27,500 bases of DNA. Source: Symbiodinium natans. Its lineage: Eukaryota > Sar > Dinophyceae > Suessiales > Symbiodiniaceae. The position numbers and the translations under genes are program-made. The notes below the pieces were generated by a model. It searched no databases and was not told the DNA's origin. It saw nothing but the letters and a program-made list of their open reading frames with translations. Location of the stretch: assembly GCA_905221605.1 (NCBI GenBank), contig CAJNDS010002198.1, forward strand, positions 234,160 to 261,659. Direction: 5' to 3'. Each line of letters starts with the position of its first letter. Positions within the stretch are counted from its first letter, which is position 1. Shown piece after piece: positions 10,801-22,800 of this stretch.

Positions 10801-13800
10801 GTTTGGGGAGGAATGTAAGTAGGGGTCATAACGGCCCAAAAGTTTGAGACTGCTTGTCACCGGTGAACCTCCAAATGGGGTTTGGGGCTCAGCGTTTAGG
10901 GCTGCCTTGATTCTTGGCTCGAGATCTTCGGGCGTAGCTTTTTCACGCAGACTGCCTGACGGAGTGCGCAAGGTCTTCTTTGGGAGACCACACGCATCCC
11001 AACCCGAAACGGCCCGAAACCTTAACCCCTAGACCCTAAACCCCAAACCCTTCAACCCATAAACCCTGAACCCTAAAGACCTCAACCCTAAACCCCAACC
11101 CCTAAACCCCTAAACCCTTAAACTTTAAACCCTAAAGACTTTGAAAACCCTGAAGATCCAAAAGCCAGCGTCTTTGTCACATTGGACTGGAGGCTGCAGA
11201 CGAAGCTGGTGATGGTGTTTGCCTGACGGAACTGCTCCAAACCCTAAATACTAAACCCTAAACCCTAAACGCTTTGGGGCCTTAAGTAGGGATTCGTGTT
11301 CAGGGTTCGGGGTTTAGGATTCAGGATTCAGGGTTCAGGGGTTGTGAGAAGTAGGGTTGTGCGTGCCCCAAACATGGCTAGCACCAGTTTGTCCTCTCCG
11401 TACCTACTGACAAACTCCCAGGTCAAGAGCCCTCAACGCCCGCACAGAGAAACCTCTTTTAAGGTCCCTTGTATGAAGGTTGAGCTCAACTTATCAAACT
11501 CAACCACTCCAACAATTTCCTCCCACCTAAAACCCCTGAACCCCTGAGCCACACTCAACCCCTCAACTAAACCCTAAACCCTAAACCCTAAACCCTAAAC
11601 CCTAAACCCTAAACCCTAAACCCTAAACCCTAAACCCTAAACCCTTAAAAAAAGCCTTCAAAACTCCTAAGCCGGAGTGCCAGGATCAGCAGCGCGAAGC
11701 CGACGTAGCTCAGGAAAGCCACCTGGTCAATGCCAGCTGTTCAGGGTTCAGCGGTGTGAGGTTTAGGGTTTAGGGTTCAGGGTTTATATTTAGGGTTGAT
11801 AGGGTTTAGGGTTTATAGCGTTTAGGGGTTTGGGGTGTAGGGTGTAGGGCTCAAGCTTTGAGGCCTATGGTGTCGGATTTCATCCACGAAAAATTTCCTC
11901 GACTCACGTGTAGGATGTCTTTAGGCTTGGGGTAAACCTTAAACTCTAAACCCTCAACCCTAATCCCTAAACCCTAAACCCGAAGCCCTAAGCCCTAAGC
12001 CCTAAGCCCTAAACCCTAAACCCTAAACCCTAAGCCCTCGTGCTTGAACCCCAAGGCGCGCGCGCCGCTCTACGCAGGACCGAAGCCCCCGAAGCCGAAG
12101 CCGAAGACCGAAAAAGTTCAGGGTTTAGGGTTTAGGGTTTAGGGTTTAGGGTTTAGGGTTTAGGGTTAGGGTTTAGGAGGTTTAGGGTTTCGGGTTTGGG
12201 ATTCCCAGGTGCCGGCCTGAAAAATCCACTCGAGGCTCTGAACCTCCAGAAGTCGTTGGCGTAGGAGAGCAGACGCTTTGTGGAGTTTAGGGTTTAGGGT
12301 TTAGGGTTTAGGGTTTAGGGTTTAGGGTTTAGGGTTTAGGGTTTCGGGTTTCGGGTTTCGGGTTTCGGGTTTATTTGGATCCCACAGTTTAGGGTTGAGG
12401 GCTGAGGGTTGGCAACGGAACCGATGGCGTCTTTCCTGCTGCAAGACCGCGGTTTGTTGCGGAATGTGCCTGCTACTGCCTCCCTTATACCCTTCAAATC
12501 CTTACAAACCCTAACAAACCCTTAAAAACCCTTAAAAACCCTTAAAAACCCTTAAAAACCCTTAAAAACCCTTAAAAACCCTTAAAAACCCTTAAATCCT
12601 TAACAACCCTTATAGGATTACAGAAGCTTAAAGCACCGCTCCCGGCAGGTCGAGTACTTAAACCCAACCAACGCCCAAGTTGCCATTAAGCAAGTGAGAA
12701 CATGAAAGCCTAAACCCAAAGCCCTAAACCCTAAACCCTACAGCTTTGAACCGTGATCATTCGCCTACAATCTTCAAGGGCCCCCTCAAGGCCCTTTTTG
12801 GACTTGGGAGGTCCCCTTTCGAGGGGTCCCACTTGAGACCCCCGAACCCTAAACTCTAAACCCTAAACCCTAAACCCTAAGCCCTAAGCCCTAAACCCTA
12901 AACCCTAAACCCTAAACCCCGCCCCACCCCCAAGCTTCAAGAGCTTGAGCGAGTGGGCGTTCCAGGGCGAGCCTCGTCCCACAGCTGGCCCCACAACATG
13001 CCGCTGAACTGGATCCTGAAATTTAAACTCCGGTTTTCGGGTTTAGGGTTTAGGGTATAGGGTTTAGGGTTTAGGGTTTAGGGTTTAGGGTTTAGGGTTT
13101 AGGGTTTAGGGTTTAGGGTTTAGGGTTTAGGGTTTAGGGTTTAGGGTTTAGGGTTTAGGGTTTAGGGTTTAGGGTTTAGGGGTTTAGGGTGGGTTTAGGG
13201 TTTAGGGTTTAGGGTTTAGGGTTTAGGGTTTAGGGTTTAGGGTTTAGGGTTTAGGGTTTAGGGTTTAGGGTTTAGGGTTTAGGGTTTAGGGTTTAGGGTT
13301 TAGGGTTAGGAGGTTTTAGGGGTTTGGAAATCTAAACTCCGGGTCAATATAAGGGCCTAACTAGCATAGGGTGTTGGGGGGTTATGAAAGTATAAGTGTA
13401 GAGGGACCATAAGGGAGTACTACTAGTAGTTCTTTCGACCCCCTATAGTAGGAGGTCTGAGGGATTTGGGGTTAAGTTTGAACTCAGGGTTAAGAGGTTT
13501 TAGGGTGTTAGGGGTTACTCAACGTTAAGGTGTTTCAGGGTTTTGGGCTTAAGCTTGGACTCATCAGGGCTTTGGGTGCTTTCAGGTTTTTGGGGTTATG
13601 CTTGAACATGGGGTTTGGGGTTGGTGTTTTTGGGGTTTCGGGGCTTCAGGAGGGGGATAAGGTTTCTGGGTTTTGGCAAAAGTTTTTGGGTTTGGGGTTG
13701 ACAGCTTCGGATCACCGGCATGTAGGTTCAGGGATTTCGGGCTTTGACAAGGGTATGTAAGGTTGTAAGTTTTAAGGTTGCAAGGTTTTAGGTTTTGGGG

Positions 13801-16800
13801 GTTTAGGGTAGAGGGTTTTGGGTTCCCCCCGCAAGTGGCGCACGCAAGCGTTTACAATTCAGTCGCTGGGACGCCTGCAGAACCTGGCAGGAACCGCCGC
13901 CACAGAACCGTTGGGATTTGATGCCAGTTTACAACTCCGTTGGGGCATAGATGAGCGCGCCGCACTCTCTCCAGCCATGGCAGACTAAACCCTAAATTCC
14001 CACCCAGGCCTGCTTAGGCCGTACCCACCCTTCTCTAGGGTGCCTGGACCCAGAAATCACCCGACAGCGATTAACACCATCGCTTGGACTTCTCCCCCCT
14101 CCCACCCCCCCCGGAGGTAAGGGCCTTCTGCCCCCGGTCTGTTTTCTGGGTCTACTCGACAAGGGGATCTACTTGGCCGAAGAAGCCACAAAGATCGATC
14201 AATATCTGACCCAGGACCCTGGATGGAACAATAGACTTGACAAAGGGTTTGAAGGGACAACCCAGACATATTCGGCAAGGGGATGTACTGGGCCGAAGAC
14301 ACCGCGATCTTCGATCAATATCTGACCCAGGACCCTGAATGGAGAGGCAACAACAAACCGACCTCCACAAGAAGCTCTATGAACGGGGAGGGAAAGTGCG
14401 CCGCTCACGTCTACTGTGCCTCGGGCTGCCGCATTGCTCTGGGTCTGGGAGATCCATTTCCCCCTGCCCCTGGCGTCCCCTCCCCCTTGGCCCTCCGGCC
14501 GTCCTGGCCTGGACCCGGAGCGGTCCCGGAGGGAAGGGCCTTCTGCCCCTGTCTGTTTTCTGGGTCTGGTTTTGACAACCCTGACCCGTTCAAAGGATGA
14601 GGGTGGAAGTGTCCTACCCAACCGTTCAAAGGATGGGGGTGGGAAGTGGGAATTTAGGGCGTTAGCCCGAAACCCTAAAAGGAGAAAAGTTGGGTGGATG
14701 CCTGCGTAAGCAGGGGGTGGGAAAAATAAAACAACCCAACCTTTCTGGTTGTGGTGGCTCCAACTTCAATATACGCCGCCGCGACATATGCCGCCCCCTC
14801 ACACCCCCTGGGTGTGTTGGGGCGCCATCTCCGCATGACATCTACTGCCGCGGCGCGGCGAGAAGCCCTAAACCCTAAACCCTAAACCCTAAACCCCATA
14901 AGAGGCAAGTTCGCCGGGCTGGCGGCCCCCCTTCAGAAAGCCCAAAACTTTAGATCTGGCATTCTTGATCTCGTCTGAGACTGCACCTTTGCCGAATTGG
15001 TGTGCGGGTTCATGACACGTCGGATGTGTTCGCCTCGTAAAGTCTGCCCTTTGGAAGCTGAAAAGAAGACTGTAGACCCAACTCCAAGTCGTCGAAAGAG
15101 GACTTAATAACAAACCTGCAGAGTAGGGTCATCACTCCGAAACCCAATTCTGCGGGGCAGCCGTTCCCAACTCAACCGGGGCGTGCTGTACACATGAGCC
15201 CTGTTCCCGACTCAACCCCCCTGCGTTCCCGACTCACGCCTGCCCTGTTCCCAACATGCACCCCCCCTCTTCTCAACAAGCGTGTGTGCCCAACACACCC
15301 CAGTTGCAACCAACACGACTAACATTCCAAGCCTTTGGGGCCGAAAAATCTATGAGGAGAACCCTAAACACAGAACCCTAAACCCTAAATCCTAAACCCT
15401 AAACAGCCGGTTCAAACAACCTTGCAAATCACATACAGCTTCGATTCCATGGTCTAGGGAGGGCTCTTGAACAAACCTCCTGCGCCCCTCTAACCCTAAG
15501 GGTCCATGTACCCATATAGTATCTTCTTGGGCCCTAAAGCTACTATATGGGAACCCCTTTAAGGCCCAAGTATATACTATATAGGTACATGGACCCTTAG
15601 GGTACTTAAACCCTTAACCCTTAGAAGCAGCTGCAGGCCAGGGTCTGGAAGAAGGTGATCATGGAGTCGAACAGCGTCCCAAACTTCTGGCAAAGCCTGC
15701 GCAAAGCGCATACATGCGCCAGTACTAGACGGTCCTTCAACCCAAGAACTGGAAAACATGTCCCGAGGGCCTACTACCTAGGCCTAGGCTGATTGTTGTG
15801 GGCCGCTTACACGAAACAAGGTGCTTAGCCCCAAGAAGGGAGGACCAGAAGCTTGATCCCAACGGCTTACCTAATCCGTAATCCGAAATTAAACCCTTAA
15901 ACCTGAACTAAACCCCAAACCCTAAACCCTAAACCCCAAACCCTAAACCCCAAATCCTAAACCCTGAACTAATGGTGCAAGTCTACACCCCGGCCGAGTG
16001 AAGGTTCACTGCCAACCCTATCCCTGAACCCCAAAGCCTGAGCCTAAACCTTCAACACCGGGGTGTACTTGCGGCAAAGGTTTAGGGTTTAGGGTTTAGG
16101 ATTTGGGGTTTAGGGTTTGGGGTTTGGGGTTTAGGGTTTGGGGTTTAGGGTTCAGGGTTTAGGGTTTAGCGTTGAGGGTCTTCAACTGGCAGCTCAGGCA
16201 CAATTCCGTCTCCGGATTTGGACACTCACGCCATACCCCCTCGGTCATGATCAAGCTTGCCACGTAGACTCCACCTGAGACAAGCACCCTAACCCTAAAC
16301 CCTAAACCCGAAAACCCTAAAACCCTGAAACCCTGAACCCTAACCTCCTAAACCCCTAAACCCTAACCACCCCCCCCGCCCCTGCAAACCCTAAATCCTA
16401 AAACCCCTAAGCCCCTAAACCTCTAAGCCCTAAGCCCCGAAGCCTAAGCCTGAAACTGCCGTAACTCTCAACCCCGAACCTGCAAACCGGTCCAAGCCGG
16501 ACCCTTCACCACTTGAGGATTTAGGGTTTGGGGTTCTAGGGTTTAGTGGCTTTGGGCCCCCTACCTAGTCCCCTAAACCCTGCACCCTAAGCCCTGAACC
16601 CTAAACCGCATCCTCGCGCTGAGGGGCGGGAGTAGGGCTTGAGGTGTATGCGCAGCTGGTTTAGGGCGCAAGGTGGTTTTGGGCATGTAAGCTTAGGGTT
16701 TGTTGGGTTTTGGGTTGTTTGGGGGTCTTCTTTTTGGGAGTGGTTTGGGGGTTTAGGGTGGGAGGTCTTGGGGCGTGGGACAGAGGGTCTTCGAATTTGA

Positions 16801-19800
16801 TGGCACAGACGAGGGGCTGAAGACCAGAATGCCCATCCAGGCCATGACCTTGACGCCTCAGCTGTCTTTTTTTCGGGCATTAGGGTTCTGCCTTTTTGGT
16901 GAGGTTTTTTTTTTTTTTTTGGTGGGGGGGGGGGGGGGGGGGGGGGCGGGGGGGACTTTTCGGATTTTGGGGTTCAGGGTCCAGGGTACAGCGGAAACAA
17001 GAAACTTAGGGGCCTATCTTGTTGTTTGCAGGTCTGGGGTTTAGGGTGTATAGGGGCCTATGTGACTGGAATTGGGGTATGCTGGGTGCATTAAACTGTT
17101 CGTTCCACGACTAGAAAACTTGCTATAACTATTGAAAGGGGTCCCAAGACTCTGAACCAAAAACCTTAACCGTATGACATACTGGGGTGGGGGAATTTAG
17201 GGGATAGGGCTAGGGGGGACCCCTGGGGATACAGACCCTCTGAATAAGGTCCCTATTTAAGAGAGCCAGAAGAGAGAGGGTCAAGAAGGATTCGCTTGTT
17301 CCCCTCGTAAATGACAATAATCAGGCTTAATTATCCCTAAACAGCCCTAACCCCTAAACCCTAAACCCTAAACCCTTAATTATCCCTAAATAGCCCTAGG
17401 GGGGGCAGGTAGGGGAACCCATGATACTGGGGTGGGGGGATCAGCGTCCTGTCTTAAGACTGTAAGGCAAGTCTGGCTTCGGAAGCATGCACGGTTCAAG
17501 CTCGAAAAGGAAACGGCCGGCGAACCCACGCAAATCCCGCAGAGGCCCTGCAAGCAATGTTTTAGGACCCTAAGCCCCTAACCCTAAACCCTAAACTCGG
17601 TACTATTGAAAGGACACCTTCTGTGAAAGGACACCTTCTGTGGCTTTCCTGTAAACAGAACCCTGTAGAATATTATCCTAAACCCTGAACCCGAAACCCT
17701 AAACCCCAAACCCTAAGTTCAAGAAAATTCTGGCGAAAAAGCCCTCAAGGCCCGAAAGTTCACCAGCTCAAGGCGCTCTCGCCGAGCGAAGTCAGAAGAA
17801 TTCGCAGCCCACCTGGGCGCTAGATGAAGGCGCCCAAAGAATTCAGGGTTCAGGGTTTGGGGTTTGGGGTTTGGGGTTTGGGGTTTAGGGTTTGGGGTTT
17901 GGGGTTTAGGGTTTGGGGTTTGGGGTTTGGGGTTGGGGGTTTGGGGTTTGGGGTTTGGGGTTTGGGGTGTGGGGTTGGGGTTTGGGGTTTGGGGTTTGGG
18001 GTTTGGGGTTTGGGGTTTGGGGTTTGGGGTTTGGGGTGTGGGGTTTGGGGTTTGGGGTTTGGGGTTTGGGGTTTGGGGTTTGGGGTTTGGGGTTTGGGGT
18101 TTGGGGTTTGGGGTTTGGGGTTTGGGGTTTGGGGTTTGGGGCATGGGCTTGGGGCCGAACTCTTGGGGTGCGGAGCTGTGACTTGCTGCTGTGTCTGAAC
18201 TCCGCACGGTCGCCACCGCGGAACCCGTTAAGAAACCACCTCACAGATGTAGGAATCGCAGTTCCGGAAGGCTCGCGCGCTTAGCTTTCTAACCCCTCCC
18301 ACCAGCAAGTCAGAACCCAAACCTTGCCCAAGCAGCGCAACTGTGTCCATTGGGCCAAGGTGGAGCGCAGCGCCCACAGCACCTTGTGCACCGTGCCGGG
18401 TTTAGGCTTTATGGGGGTTTAGGGTTTTAGGGTTTTGGGGTTTGGGACTTGGGGCTTGGGCTTCGAGAACCAAAGGTCTAGGGTTTTCGGGGCGTAGGAT
18501 TTAGAGAGTCGAGAGGTCGATTTCAGGGCTTTGGGGCGCATCATACTGCAAGCCAGAACCTTGTCCGTCAGTCAAAACACAATACCGACAATACGTGGCC
18601 AAAAAGGCAACGCTTCGTTTCAAGCCTTATGGAAACTGCATTGGCCTGTAATTTGCATGCCAATAACTTGGGTCCCTAAACCCTTAACCCTAAGCCCTAT
18701 ACCCTAAACCCTAGACCCTAGTAAAGGCTCCACACACACAGAGGCCTTGGAGCGTGACACTTGCGTTGTGCCCTGGTCGTAGTCTTACAGTGGTCTACGC
18801 TGTCCTGTGATAAGGACAAAAGAATTTGAGGGTAGATGGGTACACCTATTCTGAGACATGCCCACTTGTTGAAAGATGTGCTGGAGGAACTGTTCGGTAT
18901 GAGAGGAAGAAGAGTCTCTACACCACAAACAGCCCTAAACCCTAAGCCCTAAACCCTAAACCCTAAATTCCGATGAGGCCATTGCAAGCCCTTCCATACC
19001 AGCTCAGCCACCCGGACTAGGCGGATAAGCCGCATGATCCTGCACAGCATGGCATCCCGGATTGGGCGTAGGGTTCGGACCCTAAAGCCCCAAAAACCGT
19101 TGGGGTTTCAGGGTTTCAGGGTTTCAGGGTTTCAGGGTTTCAGGGTTTCAGGGTTTCAGGGTTTCAGGGTTTCAGGGTTTAGGGTTTAGGGTTTAGGCAG
19201 CAGAAGCTGCAGAGGGTAACAAGCCCATCCCTTCAGCACAGCTCGCAGTGTTGGTTCAGCTTGGACGGTAGGGTGCCCACTCTGCGGAACACAATACGAC
19301 GGTGAGAAACTGCCGCGCGCGTAGTCATTCTGGCTTGGCCCGTCCAACCATGATCCTAATCCCGGGAAAGGGAAACTGCGCAATGTCACGCCAGTATATA
19401 TCCCTAAACCCTAAACCCTAAACCCTAAACCCTAAACCCTAAACCCTAAACCATGAGTACAACACCCCCACCTCCCGAACCCTGCAAGAAGACCTGGGCA
19501 CAGATGAAGCGCTCGGACGGCACTTTGTGAGTAAGATGCGGGCCGTTCCAACCCTAGCGCAAGCCAAGCGCACCAGTCCAAACGTTCGCAGCCTTTTGTC
19601 TGAGCCCAAGCCTCCTAAAGCCCGAAGAACTAAACTTCCATGAAACGAGCACCCCAAGCCCTGAAACCCTAAACACTGAAACACTACACGCTGGACACTG
19701 AAACCCTGAAACCTAGATACTAAAACCATAACACCCTTAACCATTAAAGCCGTTGAACCCATGAACTCCAAATACTAACCTTTGGCTACCATTTGCTTGA

Positions 19801-22800
19801 GAACCCCCAAAGAAGAAAAGATCATGATACCCATATTACGCTTACAAAAGAAGAAATGCTTGTAAAGTTTTTGGGGGATCGTTAACCTTCTTAAGCCAAG
19901 AGCAGTTAAACCCAAACTCCAAACCGCCTGAGCGAAGAGGAAAGATTCTCCAGAGTGCGGGACTCCTGGCAGAATACTCCGACTGCTCAGGGTTTACGGT
20001 TTTGGGGTTTGGGGTTTGGCTTTAGGGTTTAGGGTTTAGGGTTTAGGGTTTAGGGTTTAGGGTTTAGGGTTTAGGGTTTAGGGTTTAGGGTTTAGGGTTT
20101 AGGGTTTAGGGTTTAGGGTTTAGGGTTTAGGGTTTAGGGCTCAGGGCTCAGGGTTCAGGGTTTAGGGCTCCGACTGTTGGGTCTTTTGGGTTGCAGGGTC
20201 TAGGATTTTGGGCTGTAGGGCCTGCATGCGTCGTTAAGGCATTTAGGGCCTTAGTCCTGCTTTGTGCTGGGTTGAGGCTACCACTCTGGGGTTCTTCGGG
20301 GAACTCAAAAGCTGCGTCCCCCTAGCAACCGAAGACTTAGGGCTTAGGGTTCAGGGTTTAGGGCTCAGGGTTTAGGGTTTGGGGTTTGGGGTTTGGGGTT
20401 TAGGGTTTAGGGTTTAGGGTTTAGGGTTTAGGGTTTAGGGTTTAGGGCTCAGGGCCTAAAAAAAACAGCTGGCCTGCACCAGCGCGGCCGACATCATGGC
20501 AACACACACCACGTCCAGCAGGTTCCTGGAGCTCAGGTGCCCGGCGCGCGCGGCTTGGAGACGCTTAGAGTTGAAATCGGGTTCAGGGCTTAGGGTTTAA
20601 GTAGGGGCTCGGGTTTAGGGTTTAAGGTTTAGGGTTTAGGGCTTAGGGTTGAGTGTTTAGGATTTAGGGTTGAGGGTCTTGAGGTTTTCCTTGGGGTGCC
20701 GGGCCTTGAAGCCTGCAAGGCTTTATGGTCAGGCATCAGGTCTCCCCTCAACCCTGACAACCCCTAAACCCCCAACTACTAAACCCCCTGGTTCTTTGTG
20801 GGGAATGAGGGAGTCAGGGCCCTGTACCCTTTAAGAGATACTATGGGGTACCTCATTCCCTCATTCCCTACTAAGAACCAGCCAATAAACCCTAAGCCCT
20901 GTCCTAAACCCGAAGCCCACTCATACCTGAAGACCTGAACGACACTCTGGGCAATGCTCCACCACCGCCGCCGCCCGTTGAAGAAGCCGCAGCGCTCCTG
21001 GTCTGCGCCATTTTAGGGATTTGCGGATCGAAAAAAGAGACCCTGTTGTGGTGGTTTGCTTTGCTTTTGCTTTTGTTTTGCTTGTTTAGGGGGGGGGGGG
21101 GTGTAAGGGTGTAAGGTGTGTGTATAGTAGGGTCTAGGGCTTGGGGTTTAGGGGATCGTCTCTTACCACTCAAAGACCTGGCTTGGAGCTAACTATGAAA
21201 TCACAAGGCAGGGTCTAGGGCTGAAGCTCTTGCCTTCTTAGGAAAGCTTTGGTTTTGCTGCAGGCAGGTTTTAACCCCAAACCCTAAGCCCTAAACCCAA
21301 AACAGCCATTAGGGTTCAGGGTTTAGGGTTTCGGGTTCAGGGTTTAGGGCTTAGGGTGTCTCTGGCATCTGAGCTGCCACAGCCACCCGAAGGACGATGT
21401 CCAAGCCGAAGATGATGCAAAAAGCCAGCTCCTTGGATTCCAATGCATCTGGGTTTAGAATGATTTCAGTTTAGGGTTTAGGGTTCAGGGTTCAGGGTTC
21501 AGGGCTTAGGGCTTTGGGCTTTGGGCTTAGGGCTTAGGGCTTAGGGCTTAGGGTTCATAGGGTTCAGGGTTTAGGGTTTAGGTAGTTGGTATCAATATCT
21601 TGTTGGCTTCGGGCATGGTTTGGCTTCGGCTTTGGGTTGGGCAGGCGCAGCCCCAAACCCCACCCCCTTACCAACCCTATAAGCAGGGTTTAGTTTTGGG
21701 GTCTAGCAGTGCCAGTGCAAGTTCTTCACCTTGCCCAGTTCATGGGTTTCCCTACACCCCCCTCTATACTACCCCCCCTAGGTTCCCCCCTGAAATGGCA
21801 TTAAGTAGGCTTAATTATTCCTAAATAACCTTCAGAATGAGGGGAACCCATGACCAGTGGTTTAAAGACGTGGTTTGGTTGGCTTGCCGGCTTTAGGCCT
21901 AAGGGCGCCCACTTGTTCGATCTTCGTTCATGTCTAATGGCCTTCTTGGTGGAACCCTAGACCCTAAAGCCTAAACCCTAAACCCTAAATCCTAAACCCG
22001 AAACCCGAAACCCGAAAATCTCATGGAGCTAAGAGTACCCCCTCGCAGCCAAGATTCCACCGAGTACACCCAGTCAGGCTGCTGCTTCGCTCGGGTGGTG
22101 TAGTGGACCTGCTTGGGGTTGAGGGTTCGAGGGGTTTAGGGTTTAGGGTTTGGGGTTTGGGGTTTAGGGTTTAGGGTTTAGGGTTAGTTTAGCCTAAGCA
22201 CTAGTCCGTCCGGTAGGGTATGTGCTTATGCAGGGCACTGGCATGCAAGCACTCGGATCCCTTTTTAGAGCCAGTGGACTGGTCCAGACGCAGACGGGTA
22301 CCGGGCAGAATGAACTGGCTGGAAGGGCATCGGACAGATTCCGAGAACCAGCAACGGGCAGAATGCGCTGGGTGCCAACCACCCAGCCGACAGCAGTTCT
22401 GAACATATTCAACGGGGTTGAGGAAAGCACCAACTGGTGGAGAAAGGGGTTGGTCGGTGGGAGCAGAAAACTATCCGACCCTCCTGACGGACCGGATTCG
22501 ATAGGGACGGCTGCGGCCAGTGCCATGCTCGTCCTTGCCGTTGCGTGCAATGGCTGAACACCCTGACGAAGAATCGCTAACCCGTTTAGTCTAAGCACTA
22601 GTCCGTTACGTCCGGTAGGGGTTGTGCTTATGCAGGGCACTAGCACGCAAGCACTCGGATCCCTTTTTAGAGCCATTGGCTCGAAAGTCTAGACTGTTCG
22701 GTCAGGAACGGAGAGACACCGGACTGGTCCAGACGCAGACGGGTACCGGGCAGAATGAACTGGCTGGAAGGGCATCAGACAGATTCCGAGAACCAGCAAC

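Noticed and set aside
10732-10971. Minus-strand open frame with [17 protein letters not shown], first taken as a channel exon
   Set aside because: The second S6 exon (ending 11173) splices in phase straight to the post-S6 exon (10100), giving a continuous helix, and the right end of this frame runs into the minisatellite.
13530-13760. 76-residue plus-strand Phe/Leu/Gly-rich frame
   Set aside because: Built from diverged GGTTTTGGG-like units; no motif, and it lies in the intron before the filter exon.
14199-14621. 140-residue minus-strand open frame
   Set aside because: It lies antisense to the PARP-like blocks, which carry recognisable motifs on plus; its composition is Arg/Gly/Pro-rich with no domain.
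17719-18284. Long open frames in five registers giving GLGFGVW- and PQTPNPK-type proteins
   Set aside because: They are translations of the TTTGGGG heptamer array, which has no stop codon in any frame; only the ends are unique sequence.
22096-22132. tRNA-like boxes TGGTGTAGTGG and GGGTTCGAGG
   Set aside because: Only about 16 bases separate them, too few for a tRNA, and the first lies inside the S1-S2 loop exon.
22194-22676. 160-residue minus-strand frame across the element ends
   Set aside because: It reads through B2, A2 and part of B1 and contains the same repeat-derived peptide (ALKRDPSAC) twice; it is non-coding terminal repeat sequence.
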